Below are positions 24,701 through 34,191 of a stretch of DNA of 64,000 nt, in pieces (position 1 is the first letter of the stretch; the number at the start of each line of letters is the position of its first letter). The notes beneath the pieces were generated by a model, which saw only the letters and a list, made by a program, of their open reading frames with translations, searched no databases and was not told where the DNA came from. Source of the DNA: Arthrobacter sp. 35W (GTDB lineage: Bacteria; Actinomycetota; Actinomycetes; Actinomycetales; Micrococcaceae); the NCBI RefSeq assembly GCF_000482545.1, contig NZ_KI519455.1, positions 620,001 through 684,000 on the forward strand, given 5' to 3'. Made by a program: the position numbers and the translations under genes.

Positions 24701-26164
24701 CTATTTCTGCACCAGTGCCATCCACTGTTCGATGCCCAGCGCATCAAGCGGCAGCGCGTCGGAAAGAACCTCTGAGCCCGACGCCGTCACCACGATGCCG
24801 TCCTCCAACCGGACGCCGATGCCGCGCAGTTCCGGCGGCACCGTCAGGTCGTGCTCGTGGAAGTACAGTCCGGGCTCCACCGTCAGGACCATGCCGGGGG
24901 CCATCGGGGACCCTTGGTAGGTTTCATAGCTCGACTGGGCGCAGTCGTGCACGTCCAGGCCCAGGTGGTGCCCCACACCGCACACCAGGTAGCGGCGGTG
25001 GTGCTGGCCGTGCGGGGACAGCGCCTCATCGACGGAGACCGGCAGCAGCCCCCAGTCGTTGAGGCCATTGGCGATGACCTCCATGCAGGCCTGGTGGAAG
25101 TCGGCAAAGTACTTGCCCGGCCCCACCTGTGCCAGCCCGGCCCGGTGCGATTTCTCGACCAGATCGTGCACCTGGCGCTGGATGGGGCTGAAGGTGCCCG
25201 AGCCGGGGAAGGTGCGCGTGACATCGGCGGTGTAGAAGCTGTTGGTTTCCACACCCATGTCCAGCAGCAGCACCTTGTCCTCAAGCACCGGCCCGTCGCA
25301 GCGGACCCAGTGCAGGGTGGGCGCATGCTTGCCGCTGCCCACGATGGTCGCGTAGCCGGCGCCGTTGCCGTGGGTGCGGGCGTGGCGGTCGAAGGTTCCC
25401 TGCAGCCAGCGCTCCCCGCCGCGCGCGATGGCAGTGGGGACCTCGCGGAGCACGGCGGCAAAGCCATCCACCGTGTGGTCGACGGCCTGGCGCAGCTGCT
25501 CGATCTCCCACTCGTCCTTGATCATGCGCAGTCCGCCCAACGCCTGTCCCAGCTCATCCGGGCCGGCAATCGAGTGGCGGCTGCGGACATCGGCCGGGAC
25601 CAGGCCGGCCGAGAGGGCGCCGGAGCCGGCGCGCGTGGCCGCGGCGATGCCGGCGTCGAGCTCCGTCAACGGCTTGACAGCCAGGGACAGCGCCTGCGCC
25701 CAGTCGGAGAAGTCCGGGGCCGAGCCCACCCACATCTCACCGTGGGCGGCATTGGCGAAGAACTGCGGGTCCCCGGCAAAGAACGGCGTCGGGATGTACA
25801 CGGTGGCGTCGTGCGAGGAGCCCGACGGCGTCATCACCAGGATGGCGCCGTCGATGGCCGCGCCGGCCAGCCAGTAGAAGTCGGAGTCGGGGCGGAAGTC
25901 ATAGAACGTGTCGTTGCTGCGCACCGGGGCCGTCCCGGCACCCACCACCAGCGCCCGGCCGTGAAACAGCTCGGAGACGCGCGCCCGGTGGCGCCCCGCG
26001 GCTTCCGCCGCACCGGCCACCACGGGCGGCGTCCTGTCCGGCGTCCCCCACCCCGTGGCCATGTAGTCGGTGAACGCCGGCACAGCGGCCAGGCGCGGCA
26101 GGCGCGGATCCGGGGTCTCCGGAATTGGCATCGAACGGGTGGCTAATGCTTCTGTTGCAGTCAT
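24701..26164 (-). CDS. M24B Xaa-Pro aminopeptidase/prolidase
   Basis: This 487-aa cytosolic metallopeptidase has an N-terminal creatinase-like domain (to about residue 200) and a pita-bread catalytic domain. The dinuclear-metal ligands are visible in order: Asp in LLLDMG, Asp in YTADVTRTF, His in GVGHHLGLDVHD, Glu in LTVEPGLY and Glu in RLEDGIVV. It would cleave X-Pro or X-Hyp bonds, releasing free imino acid from imported peptides. The ATG at 26164 has GGAGGG 8 bases upstream. Its place among the Hyp genes supports a role in collagen-type peptide use. Confidence 0.88.
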   Translation of the reverse strand: MTATEALATRSMPIPETPDPRLPRLAAVPAFTDYMATGWGTPDRTPPVVAGAAEAAGRHRARVSELFHGRALVVGAGTAPVRSNDTFYDFRPDSDFYWLAGAAIDGAILVMTPSGSSHDATVYIPTPFFAGDPQFFANAAHGEMWVGSAPDFSDWAQALSLAVKPLTELDAGIAAATRAGSGALSAGLVPADVRSRHSIAGPDELGQALGGLRMIKDEWEIEQLRQAVDHTVDGFAAVLREVPTAIARGGERWLQGTFDRHARTHGNGAGYATIVGSGKHAPTLHWVRCDGPVLEDKVLLLDMGVETNSFYTADVTRTFPGSGTFSPIQRQVHDLVEKSHRAGLAQVGPGKYFADFHQACMEVIANGLNDWGLLPVSVDEALSPHGQHHRRYLVCGVGHHLGLDVHDCAQSSYETYQGSPMAPGMVLTVEPGLYFHEHDLTVPPELRGIGVRLEDGIVVTASGSEVLSDALPLDALGIEQWMALVQK

Positions 26165-26284
26165 CGTGGGGTCCCTCCGCCCATCATGGGCACTGGTTGA
26201 GCTGTCAATGGGTCTAGAAATCTTATGGGCCGGGGCGCCGGGGTCCACACGCCGCCGGGGGCGTGGTTCAGGACATCGGACAGT

Positions 26285-27295
26285 TCATCGAAGCACAAAC
26301 CCCAGGCCCAGCTCGTCGCGGGGGTCAAGGGCGAAGGAGCATTCGCCCACCTTGTGAGCTGTTCCGCGCACGCCCACCTCGACGCCGTCGTCGCCGCGCC
26401 CGATCACCGACGCCGAAAAGTGCGAGTCGACAATGGAGTAGTGCTCCAGCACGGCCCCGTCGGCCAGCTCCCCCGACGCGTCCAGGGAGGCGACGCGCGC
26501 CGCCGTCCCGGAGCCGCAGGGGGACCTGTCCACCTGCCCGTCGGCGAAGATCGTGACATTGCGCTGGGCGAGCCGCCCGTTGCCTGCATCGGCGTCCTCG
26601 TGGAAGATCGTGCCGTAGATGCCGTCCAGCCGTGGGTCGCTGGGGTGCCGGGCGGCGGGGTGGTCCGCGAGCGCGGCCTTGATCTGCCGGCCGGCGTCGA
26701 TGAGCTGGTTCAGGCACGACGGCGTGACGTCCAGTCCCGCGGCCCGCGCCGGCAGCGAGGCGTACAGTGCCCCGCCCCAGAGGACGTCGACCTCCAGGGG
26801 GCCAAAGCCGGCCGTCTCCACGGGAATGGTCCGCACCATCACCGCGGAGGGGACGTTGCAGAAGGTGATGGAGTCGATGTTCCCGGCCACGGTGGCCACC
26901 TTGGCCGTGACGCGCCCGGAGGGGACGTCGATGACCACGTCCGTTTCGCCGTCGTCCGGCGCGGGCACCAGACCGCTCTCCACGGCCCAGGCCCCCAGTG
27001 CGATGGTGCCGTGGCCGCAGGCGGTGGAGAAGCCGTCCTTGTGCCAAAACAACACGCCAAAGTGCGCGCCTGAATCATTGGGCGGGACGATGAAGCCGCC
27101 GTACATGTCGGCATGTCCGCGGGGCTCGTTCACCAGCAGCTGGCGCAGCGTGTCCGCACGGCTGGTCGTGGCGTTTTGGCGACGCTCCAGCACCGTGGCC
27201 CCCGGGATCTCGCAGGGCGGCTCCGGCACGATGCGGAACGGCTCCCCCGCCGTGTGGTAATCGATGGTGTTGACCGTCCAGCCGGTGGCGTCCAT
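26285..27295 (-). CDS. Proline racemase family protein (copy 2)
   Basis: A second proline-racemase-fold enzyme of 336 aa. Cys93 in STACGHGTIAL and Cys260 in RSPCGSGTAARVA are both kept, so it should be an epimerase or racemase rather than a Ser/Thr-type dehydratase. It differs clearly from copy 1, and its substrate may be another proline derivative such as a 3-hydroxyproline or proline itself. The ATG at 27295 is favoured by an AGGGTGG site; an upstream in-frame ATG lacks one. It is preceded by about 200 bp containing palindrome copy 3. Confidence 0.83.
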   Translation of the reverse strand: MDATGWTVNTIDYHTAGEPFRIVPEPPCEIPGATVLERRQNATTSRADTLRQLLVNEPRGHADMYGGFIVPPNDSGAHFGVLFWHKDGFSTACGHGTIALGAWAVESGLVPAPDDGETDVVIDVPSGRVTAKVATVAGNIDSITFCNVPSAVMVRTIPVETAGFGPLEVDVLWGGALYASLPARAAGLDVTPSCLNQLIDAGRQIKAALADHPAARHPSDPRLDGIYGTIFHEDADAGNGRLAQRNVTIFADGQVDRSPCGSGTAARVASLDASGELADGAVLEHYSIVDSHFSASVIGRGDDGVEVGVRGTAHKVGECSFALDPRDELGLGFVLR

Positions 27296-27406
27296 GCCCA
27301 CCCTTTCCATTGGTTCGCAGTGATGAGTGCCACGCGGCCAGGGTCTCCGGTGGACTTCAGTAAAATATGACATGCCACACACCGAGGGTCAAGCACACCC
27401 CTGCGG

Positions 27407-27475
27407 CCCCAACTGGGTGACAGTTATGACACGTTCCGGGGCCCGGAACGTGTCATAACTGTCACCCAGTTGGGG
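27407..27475. repeat. Long intergenic palindrome, copy 3 (34-bp perfect arms)
   Basis: Arms at 27407-27440 and 27442-27475 are perfectly complementary around one central base. The outer block CCCAACTGGGTGACAGTTA is that of copy 1, but the inner block is TGACACGTTCC rather than TCGCAC. It ends 22 bp before the stop of the following OCD gene and may terminate it. Confidence 0.95.
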
Positions 27476-27497
27476 GGGGTGGGCGGGGGCAAGGTGG

Positions 27498-28484
27498 TCA
27501 GCGGCTGAGGTCCACGGTCGTCCCAATGTCCTGGGCCACGGCCTTGTCGTAAAGCAGCCGCCCAATGGCCAGATCCTGCAGCCCGATGCCTACGGAATTG
27601 AACAACGTGATGTCGTCATCGGCAGTCCGGCCCGGATGGAAGCCGGCCGCTACGTCGCCGATTTCCGCCACGATGTCGTCGAAGGACAGGGCGCCTTCCT
27701 TGACCGGGATGATGATCCCGCCGGATTTTTCCGCGGCGGTTGGGCGGCTGTCCACGAAGATCCGTGAGCGGACCATGCCTTCCGTGTCGATTTCGCGGTG
27801 GTCCGGGCGGGGCCGGGAACCGACAGCATTGACGTGCAGCCCGGGCCTGAACCAGCTTCCCCGGACGAACGCTTCCGTGGCGGGCGTCAGGGTGCACAGC
27901 ACATCCGCGGACCGGACGACCTCCTCGGCGGAGGCCGCCTGGACAACGCTCACGCCATGGTGCTCAATCGCCTGGCGGAATTTCAGGCCGGTGCCGGGGG
28001 TCCTCGACCAGAACACGATCTTCGTAAACGGCAGGACCGCCAGCATGGCCTCCACATGGGCCACCGCGAGGGCGCCGGCGCCCACCAGGCCCAGCGTGGT
28101 GCTGTCCTCACGGGCCAGCAGCCTCGTCGCCACGGCGCTGGCGGCTGCCGTCCGGACCCTCGTCGGGACCATGCCGTCGAGAATGGCCAGGGTCTCGCCG
28201 GTGGCTTGGGAGACCAGCATGATGGTGGACCTCTGGGTGGGCAGCCCCGCGTCCTTGTTCCCCGGAATGTCGGAGAGCAGCTTGACCGCGGCGAGCTGCT
28301 CGACGTCCGACAGGGCGCTCATCGGCAGAAAACGTGCATCGGATGAGGCCAGGTGAAGCGAGCTTGGCGCCGGCTGGCAGGCGGTGCCGCGCGCAATGTC
28401 GCCGAATGCGCGCTCGACGGCGGCGATGGTGGCGGGCATGTCGGCCAGCGAACCGATCTGGGAGGCGCTGAGGATGAGTGTCAT
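27498..28484 (-). CDS. Ornithine cyclodeaminase family protein (copy 2)
   Basis: The 328-aa OCD/mu-crystallin protein has the NAD-binding motif LGLVGAGALAVAHVEAM (about residues 127-143) and the HVNAVGSRPRPDHREID segment, close to the family consensus. It may reduce pyrroline-2-carboxylate or a related cyclic imine. The ATG at 28484 has AAGGA 7 bases upstream. It lies 96 bp after the dipeptide-importer genes on the same strand and could share their transcript. It pairs with racemase copy 2, mirroring the copy 1 pair. Confidence 0.78.
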   Translation of the reverse strand: MTLILSASQIGSLADMPATIAAVERAFGDIARGTACQPAPSSLHLASSDARFLPMSALSDVEQLAAVKLLSDIPGNKDAGLPTQRSTIMLVSQATGETLAILDGMVPTRVRTAAASAVATRLLAREDSTTLGLVGAGALAVAHVEAMLAVLPFTKIVFWSRTPGTGLKFRQAIEHHGVSVVQAASAEEVVRSADVLCTLTPATEAFVRGSWFRPGLHVNAVGSRPRPDHREIDTEGMVRSRIFVDSRPTAAEKSGGIIIPVKEGALSFDDIVAEIGDVAAGFHPGRTADDDITLFNSVGIGLQDLAIGRLLYDKAVAQDIGTTVDLSR

Positions 28485-28580
28485 GGGCAGTCCTTCGGGG
28501 TGTGGCAGCGGATAAGGTCCTGGGCTGCGCGTCGTCGTCGGTGGTCTGGGTGCCGTGGTCCGTGCAAGGACCACGGCGTC

Positions 28581-29573
28581 CTAGGATGCAGCGGCGCGGA
28601 TGGGAATCTCTGGGAAGAAGCAGGCACGGCTGTGCCCGGGATCGGACTCCCGCAGCTGGGGCAGCTGTTCGGCACAACGGTCCTGCGCCTGCGGGCAGCG
28701 TGAGCGGAAGGCGCAGCCGCTGGGCGGATTCGCGGCGTCCGGCGGCTCGCCCGCAAGCGTTCGGGGTGGGCGCTGGCGGGACCGCGTTGGATCGGCGATC
28801 GGCGCCGAGGCCAGCAGGGAGCGGGTGTAGGGATGCTCGGGGCCGCGGAACACGGCATCCGCCGCTCCCCGTTCGACGATCCGCCCGAGGTACATGACGG
28901 CGATCTCGTCGGCGATGTGGCGGACCACTGACAGGTCATGGGAGACGAACAGGTAGGCGAGGCCGAATTCCTGCTGCAGGTCGCCCAGCAGATTGAGCAC
29001 CTGGGCCTGGATCGAAACATCCAGGGCGGACACCGGTTCGTCAAGGATCAGCACCCGCGGGCGCAGGGCCAGCGCCCGGGCGATGCCGACCCGCTGGCGT
29101 TGGCCGCCGGAGAATTCCGAGGGCCGGCGCGTGGACATCTCGGCACTGACACCGACGCGGTCGAGCAGCTCCTCAACCTCGCGGCTGTTGTACCTTCCGG
29201 CGACCCGCAGCGGCTCGGCGACGATCTCATGCACAGTCATCCGTGGATCCAGCGCAGAATACGGATCTTGGAAGACCATCTGCATATGGTTGCTGAGCAT
29301 CCGGCGCTCGCGGCGGCCGGCGTGGGTCACATCCTTGCCGGCCACCGTGATCTTGCCTCCCGCCACGGGGGAAAGGCCAAACAGGGCACGCAGCAGCGTG
29401 GATTTTCCACAGCCGGATTCGCCCACAAGGCCGAGGGTCTGCCCGCTGTGCAGGGACAGGCTCACGCCGTCGACGGCTTTGACCACCTTTTTCGCCCCGA
29501 ACCCCGAGCCCACCTGGAACTGGACCCTGAGGTCGTCAATGTCCAGCAGCGGTTCACCGCGTACATCCATCAT
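28581..29573 (-). CDS. dppF: Peptide ABC transporter ATP-binding protein, DppF type
   Basis: This 330-aa ATPase has Walker A GESGCGKST, Q-loop VFQDPYSALDP, signature FSGGQRQRVGIARAL and Walker B VLILDEPVSALD. The C-terminal oligopeptide-transporter extension carries its cysteines in PPSGCAFRSRCPQAQDRC, a [4Fe-4S] or structural motif common in Opp/Dpp ATPases. It overlaps dppD by 4 bp and ends the five-gene importer unit. Confidence 0.9.
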   Translation of the reverse strand: MMDVRGEPLLDIDDLRVQFQVGSGFGAKKVVKAVDGVSLSLHSGQTLGLVGESGCGKSTLLRALFGLSPVAGGKITVAGKDVTHAGRRERRMLSNHMQMVFQDPYSALDPRMTVHEIVAEPLRVAGRYNSREVEELLDRVGVSAEMSTRRPSEFSGGQRQRVGIARALALRPRVLILDEPVSALDVSIQAQVLNLLGDLQQEFGLAYLFVSHDLSVVRHIADEIAVMYLGRIVERGAADAVFRGPEHPYTRSLLASAPIADPTRSRQRPPRTLAGEPPDAANPPSGCAFRSRCPQAQDRCAEQLPQLRESDPGHSRACFFPEIPIRAAAS

Positions 29574-30595
29574 GAGCTCAGCTCCAGCATCGATTCGTTC
29601 GCGAGCAATTCCTCGGCGAAATGGCAGGCCGCGAGCGTTCCGTTGGCAAGCGGCCGCAGCACGGGCACCTCTTCCTGGCACCGGGTCCGGCCCTGGGCCA
29701 GCGGGCAGCGCGGCGCAAAGGCACAGCCCCCGGGACGATCCCGTGGGGACGGCGGGCTGCCGGGGATGGCATAGGCCCGCTCCCGGGACCCGGTGAGCAC
29801 GCTGGCCAGCAGGCCCTTGGTGTAGGCGTGCCCCGGCTGGCGGAAGACGTCGGCCACATCGCCGGTTTCAACGAGCCGCCCGCTGTACATGATGGCGATC
29901 CGTGAGGCGTTTTCGGCGGCGAGCCCGAGGTCGTGGGTGATCAGCACCATGGCCGAGCCGATCTTCTCGCGCGTGGAGGCCAGGGAATCCATCACCTGGG
30001 ATTGGATGGTCACGTCCAGCGCCGTCGTCGGCTCATCCGCGATCAGCAGCACCGGGTCGTTCGCTGTTGCCATGGCGATCATGGCGCGCTGCCGCATGCC
30101 CCCGGACCACTGGTGCGGGAAGGCCTTGGCCCTCGTCTCAGGCTGCGGTACGCCGACGCTGCGGAGCAGTTCATACACGCGGGCCAGTGCGTCCCTGCGG
30201 GAGAGCCCGCGCTGATGCAGCCGCACCGCCTCCGCCAGCTGCGAGCCGACCCGGCGCAGCGGATTCATCGAGGTCATGGGGTCTTGGAAGATCATGCCGA
30301 TCTCCCGGCCCCGCACCGCACGGAGTTCGTTCTCGGAGAGCTTCAGCAGATCGCGCCCCCGCAGCTCGATCGACCCGCTGTCGACGCGCAGGCCCGCAGG
30401 CAGCAGTCCCATGACGGCCAGCATGGTCAGGCTCTTGCCGGACCCGGACTCCCCGACAATGCACAGCACTTCGCCGAGCCGCACCTCGAACGAGACGTCG
30501 TCGACAATGACGACGTCGCCGTCCGGCCCTTCGGAGACGATCACCAGGTTCTTCACCCGCAGCAGGACGCCGTCGTCGGCACTTTTGTCAAACAT
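29570..30595 (-). CDS. dppD: Peptide ABC transporter ATP-binding protein, DppD type
   Basis: This 341-aa ATPase has Walker [11 protein letters not shown], signature [14 protein letters not shown], Walker [14 protein letters not shown] and the C-terminal cysteine motif [19 protein letters not shown]. The A-D-E-P Walker B and WSGGM signature are characteristic of the DppD/OppD branch. It overlaps dppC by 8 bp and dppF by 4 bp. Confidence 0.9.
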   Translation of the reverse strand: MFDKSADDGVLLRVKNLVIVSEGPDGDVVIVDDVSFEVRLGEVLCIVGESGSGKSLTMLAVMGLLPAGLRVDSGSIELRGRDLLKLSENELRAVRGREIGMIFQDPMTSMNPLRRVGSQLAEAVRLHQRGLSRRDALARVYELLRSVGVPQPETRAKAFPHQWSGGMRQRAMIAMATANDPVLLIADEPTTALDVTIQSQVMDSLASTREKIGSAMVLITHDLGLAAENASRIAIMYSGRLVETGDVADVFRQPGHAYTKGLLASVLTGSRERAYAIPGSPPSPRDRPGGCAFAPRCPLAQGRTRCQEEVPVLRPLANGTLAACHFAEELLANESMLELSS

Positions 30596-31487
30596 TTGCT
30601 CGCCTGGCCTTTCTCAGTGGTGTGGATGATTCGGCCGTCAGCAACTGGCTGACAAACTGCGTGCCGACCACCAACATAAAGATCGCGGTGCCGGGAATGA
30701 TGGCCTGCCACGGCGAGAGCCGCAGCATCTTTTGGCCTTCGAGGATCATGCCGCCCCAGGTGGGCGACGGCGGTTGGACGCCGAGGCCCAGGAAGTCCAG
30801 ACCCGCCTGCACCAGCATCACGACGCCGATGTCCGTGACCGCGAGGATGAGCATCTGCGGCAGAACATGCGGCAGGATGTGTTTCCGTATGGTCCAGGCG
30901 GCCCCGGCGCCAAGGATCTGCGGTGCCACAACGAAGTCCCGGCCGCGCAGGGAGATCGCGATGGCCCGGGCCACCCGGGCGTACCCCATCCAGAACGTGC
31001 ACCCGAGGACGACGATCATGAGGGTTGCGCTGGGGCCGGTGACAGAGGAAATGGCGATGAGCAGGAGCACCACGGGCATGGCCAGATTGGCGTCGCTGAC
31101 CAGGCCAATCACGTTGTCGATCCAGCCGCCGAAGAATCCGGCGCAGAGGCCCAGGATGATGCCCAGAACCACGTTGATTGCCACCACTGCCAGCGTAATG
31201 GACATCGTGATCCGCCCACCCTCCGCCAGCCGGCTGAGCAGGTCGCGACCGATGGAGTCGGTTCCAAGCGGATGGGCCGCGTCGGTGAAGGGTGCGAGCC
31301 GGGCCATCGACAGGTTCTGGGTCAGTGGATCGAAACCCGGGAGCATCGGCACCACGACAATGAAGACGGCCATCACAGCCAGCAGGACGGCCCCAATGAA
31401 CGGGAGCAGGGGCAGCCTCCCGATGCGGCGGCGGGTGCGGGCCGTCCGCCGGACGGCCGGTCGCCTCGAACTCGCCAACTGGCTCAT
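30588..31487 (-). CDS. dppC: Peptide ABC transporter permease, DppC type
   Basis: This 299-aa inner-membrane permease has an N-terminal helix after a basic start, the [13 protein letters not shown] motif before the transporter domain, and the [20 protein letters not shown] coupling helix (EAA loop), which is followed by further helices. DppC-type proteins pair with DppB to form the channel. It is coupled to dppB by an ATGA overlap. Confidence 0.9.
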   Translation of the reverse strand: MSQLASSRRPAVRRTARTRRRIGRLPLLPFIGAVLLAVMAVFIVVVPMLPGFDPLTQNLSMARLAPFTDAAHPLGTDSIGRDLLSRLAEGGRITMSITLAVVAINVVLGIILGLCAGFFGGWIDNVIGLVSDANLAMPVVLLLIAISSVTGPSATLMIVVLGCTFWMGYARVARAIAISLRGRDFVVAPQILGAGAAWTIRKHILPHVLPQMLILAVTDIGVVMLVQAGLDFLGLGVQPPSPTWGGMILEGQKMLRLSPWQAIIPGTAIFMLVVGTQFVSQLLTAESSTPLRKARRANV

Positions 31488-32404
31488 GAAAGCCTCACTC
31501 TCGGGTCAAGTACTGAGTACAAAACATCGACGACGATGTTCACGACGACGAACATGAGGGCAACCACCAGCAGACCTGCCTGGACGATGGCGAAATCGCG
31601 CTGGCTGACCGCGTTGATGAGCACTTCGCCGACGCCCGGCCAAGCGAAGACCTGCTCCACGATCACGGCCCCGCCCAGCAGCCCTGCGAGGTTCAGACCC
31701 GCCATTGTCATGACCGGCAGCAACGCGTTCGGGAGCATCTCGGTGGCGACCACCGCCCCGTGGCTCTTTCCGCGCGCATAGGCCGTGCGGACGTAGTCCT
31801 GGCTCGATTGCTCGGTGAGGGCCGAGTCCAGCAGCCTGACGTAGAGGACGAATTGGCCGGTGGCAATTGTCATCACCGGCAGCACATAGGAGGCCGGCCC
31901 AGTGAAGCCCAGGGACGGCAGTGCCCCAAGGACCACGGAAAAGACGAGGACCGCCAGGACGCCGAAGAAGAAATCGGGCACCGATTGGCGCAGCGACCCG
32001 CCCCAGATGAAGAGGGCACGCAGCTTCCGGCTCCGGAAAACATGGATCGACAGGGCAGCGGCAAGGGCCAGCACGACGCCGATCACGAAGGACGTGAGCG
32101 CCAGCGACACTGTCGCCGGGAGCCGTTCGGCCACCAGCTCGATGGCGGGAATGCTCGGGTTCCGATAGGACGAACCGAAGTCTCCCCGGAACACGCCCAG
32201 GGCGAAGTCGACGTATTGGGCCAGAAGGGGCCGGTTGAACCCAAGCGTCTCATTGAGCTGGTCGATCTGCTCCGCAGTCGCGCCATCGGTGAGCAGCAGC
32301 GCCCCCGGCTTCCCGCTGGCCCGGCCCAGGAAGAACGCGATGGTGAGCACGCACAACACCGTCGCTGCCGCCTGGACCAGGCGTCGTATCAGGAATTTCA
32401 ACAT
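31484..32404 (-). CDS. dppB: Peptide ABC transporter permease, DppB type
   Basis: This 306-aa permease starts MLKFLIRRLVQAA, the typical DppB N-terminus. A periplasmic loop follows the first helix, then five helices with an EAA-type coupling loop (SSQDYVRTAYARGKSHGAVV). It forms the channel with DppC. A 74-bp gap without notable features separates it from the solute-binding-protein gene. Confidence 0.9.
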   Translation of the reverse strand: MLKFLIRRLVQAAATVLCVLTIAFFLGRASGKPGALLLTDGATAEQIDQLNETLGFNRPLLAQYVDFALGVFRGDFGSSYRNPSIPAIELVAERLPATVSLALTSFVIGVVLALAAALSIHVFRSRKLRALFIWGGSLRQSVPDFFFGVLAVLVFSVVLGALPSLGFTGPASYVLPVMTIATGQFVLYVRLLDSALTEQSSQDYVRTAYARGKSHGAVVATEMLPNALLPVMTMAGLNLAGLLGGAVIVEQVFAWPGVGEVLINAVSQRDFAIVQAGLLVVALMFVVVNIVVDVLYSVLDPRVRLS

Positions 32405-32478
32405 GTGGATCCCACGTCATTGGGTTGGTCGTCGTTCACTGGCGTCTTGCCTTCCGGCTCCGTGGCAGTCATCGGGAT

Positions 32479-33987
32479 CTACTTGAAGGCCACGCCGGTG
32501 GCCCGGTAGATGCCATCGACCGACGGCGTCCAGGCCAGGTTCGGGCTTGCCGCGTAGGAGTTGCTCGGCGTGAAGAGCGGCACGGTGTAGGCCTGGTCCC
32601 GGTTGAGCTCCCAGATCTTCTTGAAAACGTCGCTCCGCTGGTTCTCCGGGGCCGCCTGCTGCTCGAGGTAGAGCTTGGCCATGGCCGGATCCTTGGCATA
32701 GTCCTCGGGCCCGCCGGCCAGGATCTGGTTGACGACGACGTCGCCGTCCATGCTGGAAGGCGTCCACATGTTCAGGTACAGGCCCGTGATCTTGTGGTTG
32801 GCCATCTTCAGGCTCAGGCTCGCCTGCTCGGTGCCGACAAGCTTGATGGTGATGCCGGCCTTGGAAAGGTATCCCTCCACAGCCTGGGCAATTTCGGCGC
32901 TCATGGGGAAGCCGCCGACCGTCGCGTACTCCAAGGTGATCGGCTCACCCGTGTATCCGGCCTCGGACAGCAGCTTCTTGGCCCGTTCGATGTCCGTCGT
33001 CGGCACCGGGAAGTTCTCCACGAAGCCGGTGACGCCCTTGGCGACCAGTTGGCCGTTGGGGGTCGCCAGGCCGCCCATCAGGCCCTTAATGATCTCGTCC
33101 CGGTCAATGGCCAGGGAGATGGCCTGCCGGACGCGGACATCCTCAAGACCTGCGGCCTTGGAATTCATGCCCAGGAAGACCGAGCCGTTGGACGGGCTCG
33201 AGATCACCGTGGCCTGCGTCGAGTTCTTCAGCACGGGCACCTGGTTGGGCGGAATGGCTCCGGCATTCAGCGTGCCGGATTCGACGCCCGAGACACGGGC
33301 ATCCTCCGCACCGACGAACGAGAAGGTGACCTTGTCCAGAGCGGGCTTGTCACCCCAGTAGTCGCCATTGCGCTCCAGCGAGTAGCTCACCCCGCGCTGC
33401 CAGGCGCTGAATTTGAACGGGCCCGTCCCCACGGGGGCGTTGACGAAGTTGTCGCCCTCCTTGGTGTAGACATCCTGCGGCACGATGCCGATGGTGGCGA
33501 CCTGGTTCAGCCATGCACTGAACGGATTCTTCAGCGTGAACTTCACGACGTTGTCCGCTTCCGCCGTGACCGACTTGACCATCGCGACGGCGGGCCGGTT
33601 GGTGGACTTCTCCGAGCCCAGGATCGTGCTGTACGTGTACACGATGTCGGAGGGCTTCAGTTCTTCACCGTTGTGGAATTTGACCCCGGGACGGATCGTG
33701 AACTCCCACTCGCTCAGGTCGGCGTTGTGCTTCCAGTCCGTGGCCAGGCCGGGCACCACCTTGCCGTCGGCCGTGATCCGGGTCAGCCCGTCGTACATGG
33801 CGTAGTACATGTTCCATGCGGCTATCGAGCGGGTCATGATCGGGTCGGTGTTGCTCGGCTCGGCCGGCAGCGCGATGGTCGCCTGGGAGTCCTTTGCCGA
33901 GCCGGACGTTGTTGCGGGCATGCATCCTGTCAGCAGGCCGCCGACCAGCGCCAGCAGTGCGAGGGTACCCGTGTATCTGAGCTTCAT
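32479..33987 (-). CDS. Peptide ABC transporter substrate-binding lipoprotein (SBP family 5)
   Basis: This 502-aa extracytoplasmic protein begins with a short lysine/arginine start, a hydrophobic core and the lipobox LLTGC (Cys22). The mature domain has the family-5 pattern: MYDGLTRITADGKVVPGLAT, then FTIRPGVKFHNGEEL. With DppBCDF it would capture short peptides, and by context probably Pro/Hyp-containing ones. The ATG at 33987 has GGAGGAAG 3-4 bases upstream. A perfect 16-bp GTATAC palindrome lies about 80 bp upstream of the start. Confidence 0.9.
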   Translation of the reverse strand: MKLRYTGTLALLALVGGLLTGCMPATTSGSAKDSQATIALPAEPSNTDPIMTRSIAAWNMYYAMYDGLTRITADGKVVPGLATDWKHNADLSEWEFTIRPGVKFHNGEELKPSDIVYTYSTILGSEKSTNRPAVAMVKSVTAEADNVVKFTLKNPFSAWLNQVATIGIVPQDVYTKEGDNFVNAPVGTGPFKFSAWQRGVSYSLERNGDYWGDKPALDKVTFSFVGAEDARVSGVESGTLNAGAIPPNQVPVLKNSTQATVISSPSNGSVFLGMNSKAAGLEDVRVRQAISLAIDRDEIIKGLMGGLATPNGQLVAKGVTGFVENFPVPTTDIERAKKLLSEAGYTGEPITLEYATVGGFPMSAEIAQAVEGYLSKAGITIKLVGTEQASLSLKMANHKITGLYLNMWTPSSMDGDVVVNQILAGGPEDYAKDPAMAKLYLEQQAAPENQRSDVFKKIWELNRDQAYTVPLFTPSNSYAASPNLAWTPSVDGIYRATGVAFK

Positions 33988-34063
33988 GTCTTCCTCCATT
34001 GGAATCATTTCGCGGCATCAAGGTGTCGGCCGTGCCCGCATGCATCTTGGGCCAGTCAACTCT

Positions 34064-34079
34064 TTTTGGTATACCAAAA
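34064..34079. promoter_or_regulatory. 16-bp perfect palindrome TTTTGGTATACCAAAA, FadR-type GntR operator candidate
   Basis: It lies about 80 bp upstream of the peptide-binding lipoprotein gene. The core TGGTATACCA fits the FadR-subfamily GntR consensus (t.GTM-N0-1-KACy.a). A near copy lies at 35361-35375 upstream of the beta-propeller gene. Confidence 0.65.
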
Positions 34080-34191
34080 CTAGCTGCCACTCATTGTGCA
34101 GAACTGCGGAGTGTGATGTCAAGCACAGTCGGCGGATGAACCGTTGATGAAGCGCCAATGGCTTCGGGGGCCATGAAAAAGGGCATGGAAA

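Noticed and set aside
26285-27295. Racemase copy 2 as a trans-3-hydroxyproline dehydratase.
   Set aside because: That subfamily replaces the two catalytic cysteines with Ser and Thr, whereas both cysteines are present here.
30588-30595. Possible frameshift at the dppC/dppD junction because the genes overlap by 8 bp.
   Set aside because: Both proteins are full length with intact termini; the overlap is ordinary translational coupling.
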